From: a virus
Direction: 5' to 3' (one strand)
Length of the DNA stretch: 22,378 nucleotides
Virus record (IMG/VR): IMGVR_UViG_3300042883_000526
Location: 1-22,378 of that record
Below the pieces are notes generated by a model. The model made no database searches, was not told the origin of the DNA, and saw nothing but the letters and a program-made list of their open reading frames with translations. Positions 21,490 through 22,378 of this stretch are shown one piece after another. A program made the translations under genes and the position numbers. Positions within the stretch are counted from its first letter, which is position 1, and each line of letters opens with the position of its first letter.

Positions 21490-21623
21490 TTCTTTTTGGG
21501 CCTCCCGCCCTTTTTGCCGTTGATGCGCGACTGACGGGCTTTCTTCTTAGTTTTGATCGCCCCGAGCATGGCCGCCGGGTTGACGATCATAACTTCTGAG
21601 CAGTGGGGGCAGCGTAAGATCAT
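21486..21623 (-). CDS. small Cys-containing basic protein (45 aa)
   Basis: This 45-residue frame from ATG 21623 is MILRCPHCSEVMIVNPAAML then AIKTKKKARQSRINGKKGGR and PKKK. CPHC is half of a zinc knuckle with no visible partner pair, so metal binding would need a dimer. The tail SRINGKKGGRPKKK is like an AT-hook (GRP core) and is common in small phage proteins with the 'NGxxGGRP' ending. It is coupled by ATGA to both the helicase and the HTH gene. Probably nucleic-acid binding. Confidence 0.65.
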   Translation of the reverse strand: MILRCPHCSEVMIVNPAAMLGAIKTKKKARQSRINGKKGGRPKKK

Positions 21624-22378
21624 GGATGAATTTTGTAGCCAAGTTTTTTGTAGGTTTTTATGCGAGAAAGAAATTGATAGTGTGCCAGCGATGCGCCGCG
21701 GTCCTTGAAGTCGTGGACGGTGCCGAAATCTTTGTCAGCGTGTGGCCGCATGACGCGACCGGTACGCTGCTCAATTTTTCCTGCTGACCTTCCACCTGAT
21801 GCGAGTATGAGCACAGCAGCGCGTGGTACGTCAAGACCTTCGTCGGCCAGCGAGGTCGCAATCATGCAGCGCAGCGTGCCGTCACGGAATGCCTCGATGG
21901 TGGCCCTGCGCTTCTTCTTGGGTATCTTGGCGTGGACGAGCGTGGAGTCGTGGATCGCAAGCTGGAGAAATTCTCCATGCTCTACGGTGGACACCAAGAC
22001 CAGCACAGATTGCGGGGAATCATTAGCCAACTTTGCTATCGTGTAGTTGCGCTTGTGATTGTTGCGGATCGCTTCAGCGGTGAACTGCCAACGGGCGCGG
22101 CTTTGGTGCGTGTCGATTGGTATCATTGGGTAACGCCGGCATCGACGCATCGTCTCGATCACGGTCTGGTCGTTAATTGAGTAATCGAACTGACCAGGCT
22201 CATCAAGGTCGTGGACGTAGACCTCGCCGGCGGTGATTGATCCACCGTCGAGAACCTCCTGACGCGGGATGGTGACAAAATTATTCTCGCCGAAGAATTT
22301 CTTGAGCGTGGCATTTCGCTCTGGGTCGTCACCGAAGGGGGTTGCGGAGAAGCCCCAGATGACCGCGTTTGAGTCGGT
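21620..22378 (-). CDS. superfamily 2 helicase, C-terminal part (252 aa seen)
   Basis: The frame is open to the right edge, so the N-terminal nucleotide-binding lobe with Walker A lies outside the window. Motif III is seen as VIWGFSATPFGDD at the edge, then domain 2: VLVLVSTVEHGEFLQLA (IV), CMIATSLADEGLDVPRAAVL (V) and IEQRTGRVMRP (VI, with the arginine finger). This is a DEAD/DEAH-type (Res-family-like) SF2 helicase, typical of phage replication or recombination modules. It is first in the visible polycistron and overlaps the next gene by four bases (ATGA). There is no sign of breakage in the visible part. Confidence 0.88.
   Translation of the reverse strand, partial: TDSNAVIWGFSATPFGDDPERNATLKKFFGENNFVTIPRQEVLDGGSITAGEVYVHDLDEPGQFDYSINDQTVIETMRRCRRYPMIPIDTHQSRARWQFTAEAIRNNHKRNYTIAKLANDSPQSVLVLVSTVEHGEFLQLAIHDSTLVHAKIPKKKRRATIEAFRDGTLRCMIATSLADEGLDVPRAAVLILASGGRSAGKIEQRTGRVMRPHADKDFGTVHDFKDRGASLAHYQFLSRIKTYKKLGYKIHP

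Noticed and set aside
1-22378. Integrase, attachment site or insertion sequence
   Set aside because: No recombinase or transposase motifs and no terminal repeats were seen. The tRNA gene has no duplicate of its 3' end elsewhere in the window.

Overview
This window is part of a tailed double-stranded DNA phage genome, or possibly a prophage. It holds large terminase, portal, scaffold, major capsid protein, neck protein, tail fibres, a primase-helicase and one tRNA, packed end to end. The short tail module (a neck protein of about 256 residues, a large nozzle or hub-like protein, no tape measure, no sheath or tube genes) points to a podovirus. No integrase, repressor, DNA polymerase or endolysin is in the window, so lifestyle and lysis cannot be judged. 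The host is uncertain. Few starts have a good Shine-Dalgarno, and the N-terminal domain of the primase-helicase is of a type I associate with Verrucomicrobia/Planctomycetes and their phages. That host hint is inference only.

Layout, in transcription order (mostly minus strand, read from right to left). 22378-18269 is a replication block: the C-terminal half of an SF2 helicase, a tiny Cys/basic protein, an HTH protein, a short parallel beta-helix protein, an NGKGD-type small protein overlapping a helical 61-residue protein, a fused primase/RecA-type helicase, and a winged-helix-like protein. 18268-18049 is non-coding and structured, with a rho-independent terminator and alternative hairpins. 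17529-18048 is the only plus-strand island: three small coupled genes, two of which encode single-span membrane peptides.

17481-14849 returns to the minus strand with a likely terminase small subunit, tRNA-Thr(UGU), and six small accessory genes, including a DUF6378 protein and an SH3-like protein. 14852-8383 is the packaging and head module: TerL, a MerR/excisionase-type HTH peptide, portal, a 77-residue protein, scaffold and an SU10-like (DUF5309) major capsid protein. 8383-1 is the neck and tail module: an unknown 121-residue protein, a neck protein with a carbohydrate-binding-like insert, a small structural protein, a 37-residue peptide, a 1253-residue fibre ending in an S74 self-cleaving chaperone, a DUF6321 protein, a second short fibre, a 49-residue protein, a holin-like peptide, and the first 538 residues of a large tail protein that runs off the left edge.

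Nearly every minus-strand junction is a 1-base TAATG/TGATG or 4-base ATGA overlap, so translational coupling is probably the main way these genes are initiated. Four observations seem most worth a second look. One is an A_AAA_AAG heptamer exactly in register to fuse two overlapping small genes (20602-20608). Another is the plus-strand membrane-peptide island and its structured 3' region. The third is a beta-helix protein lying outside the tail module. The last is the chitin-binding-like insert in the neck protein. Several real genes here are under 60 codons (37, 40, 45, 49, 57, 58 and 59 residues), and I found them by reading the junctions directly.
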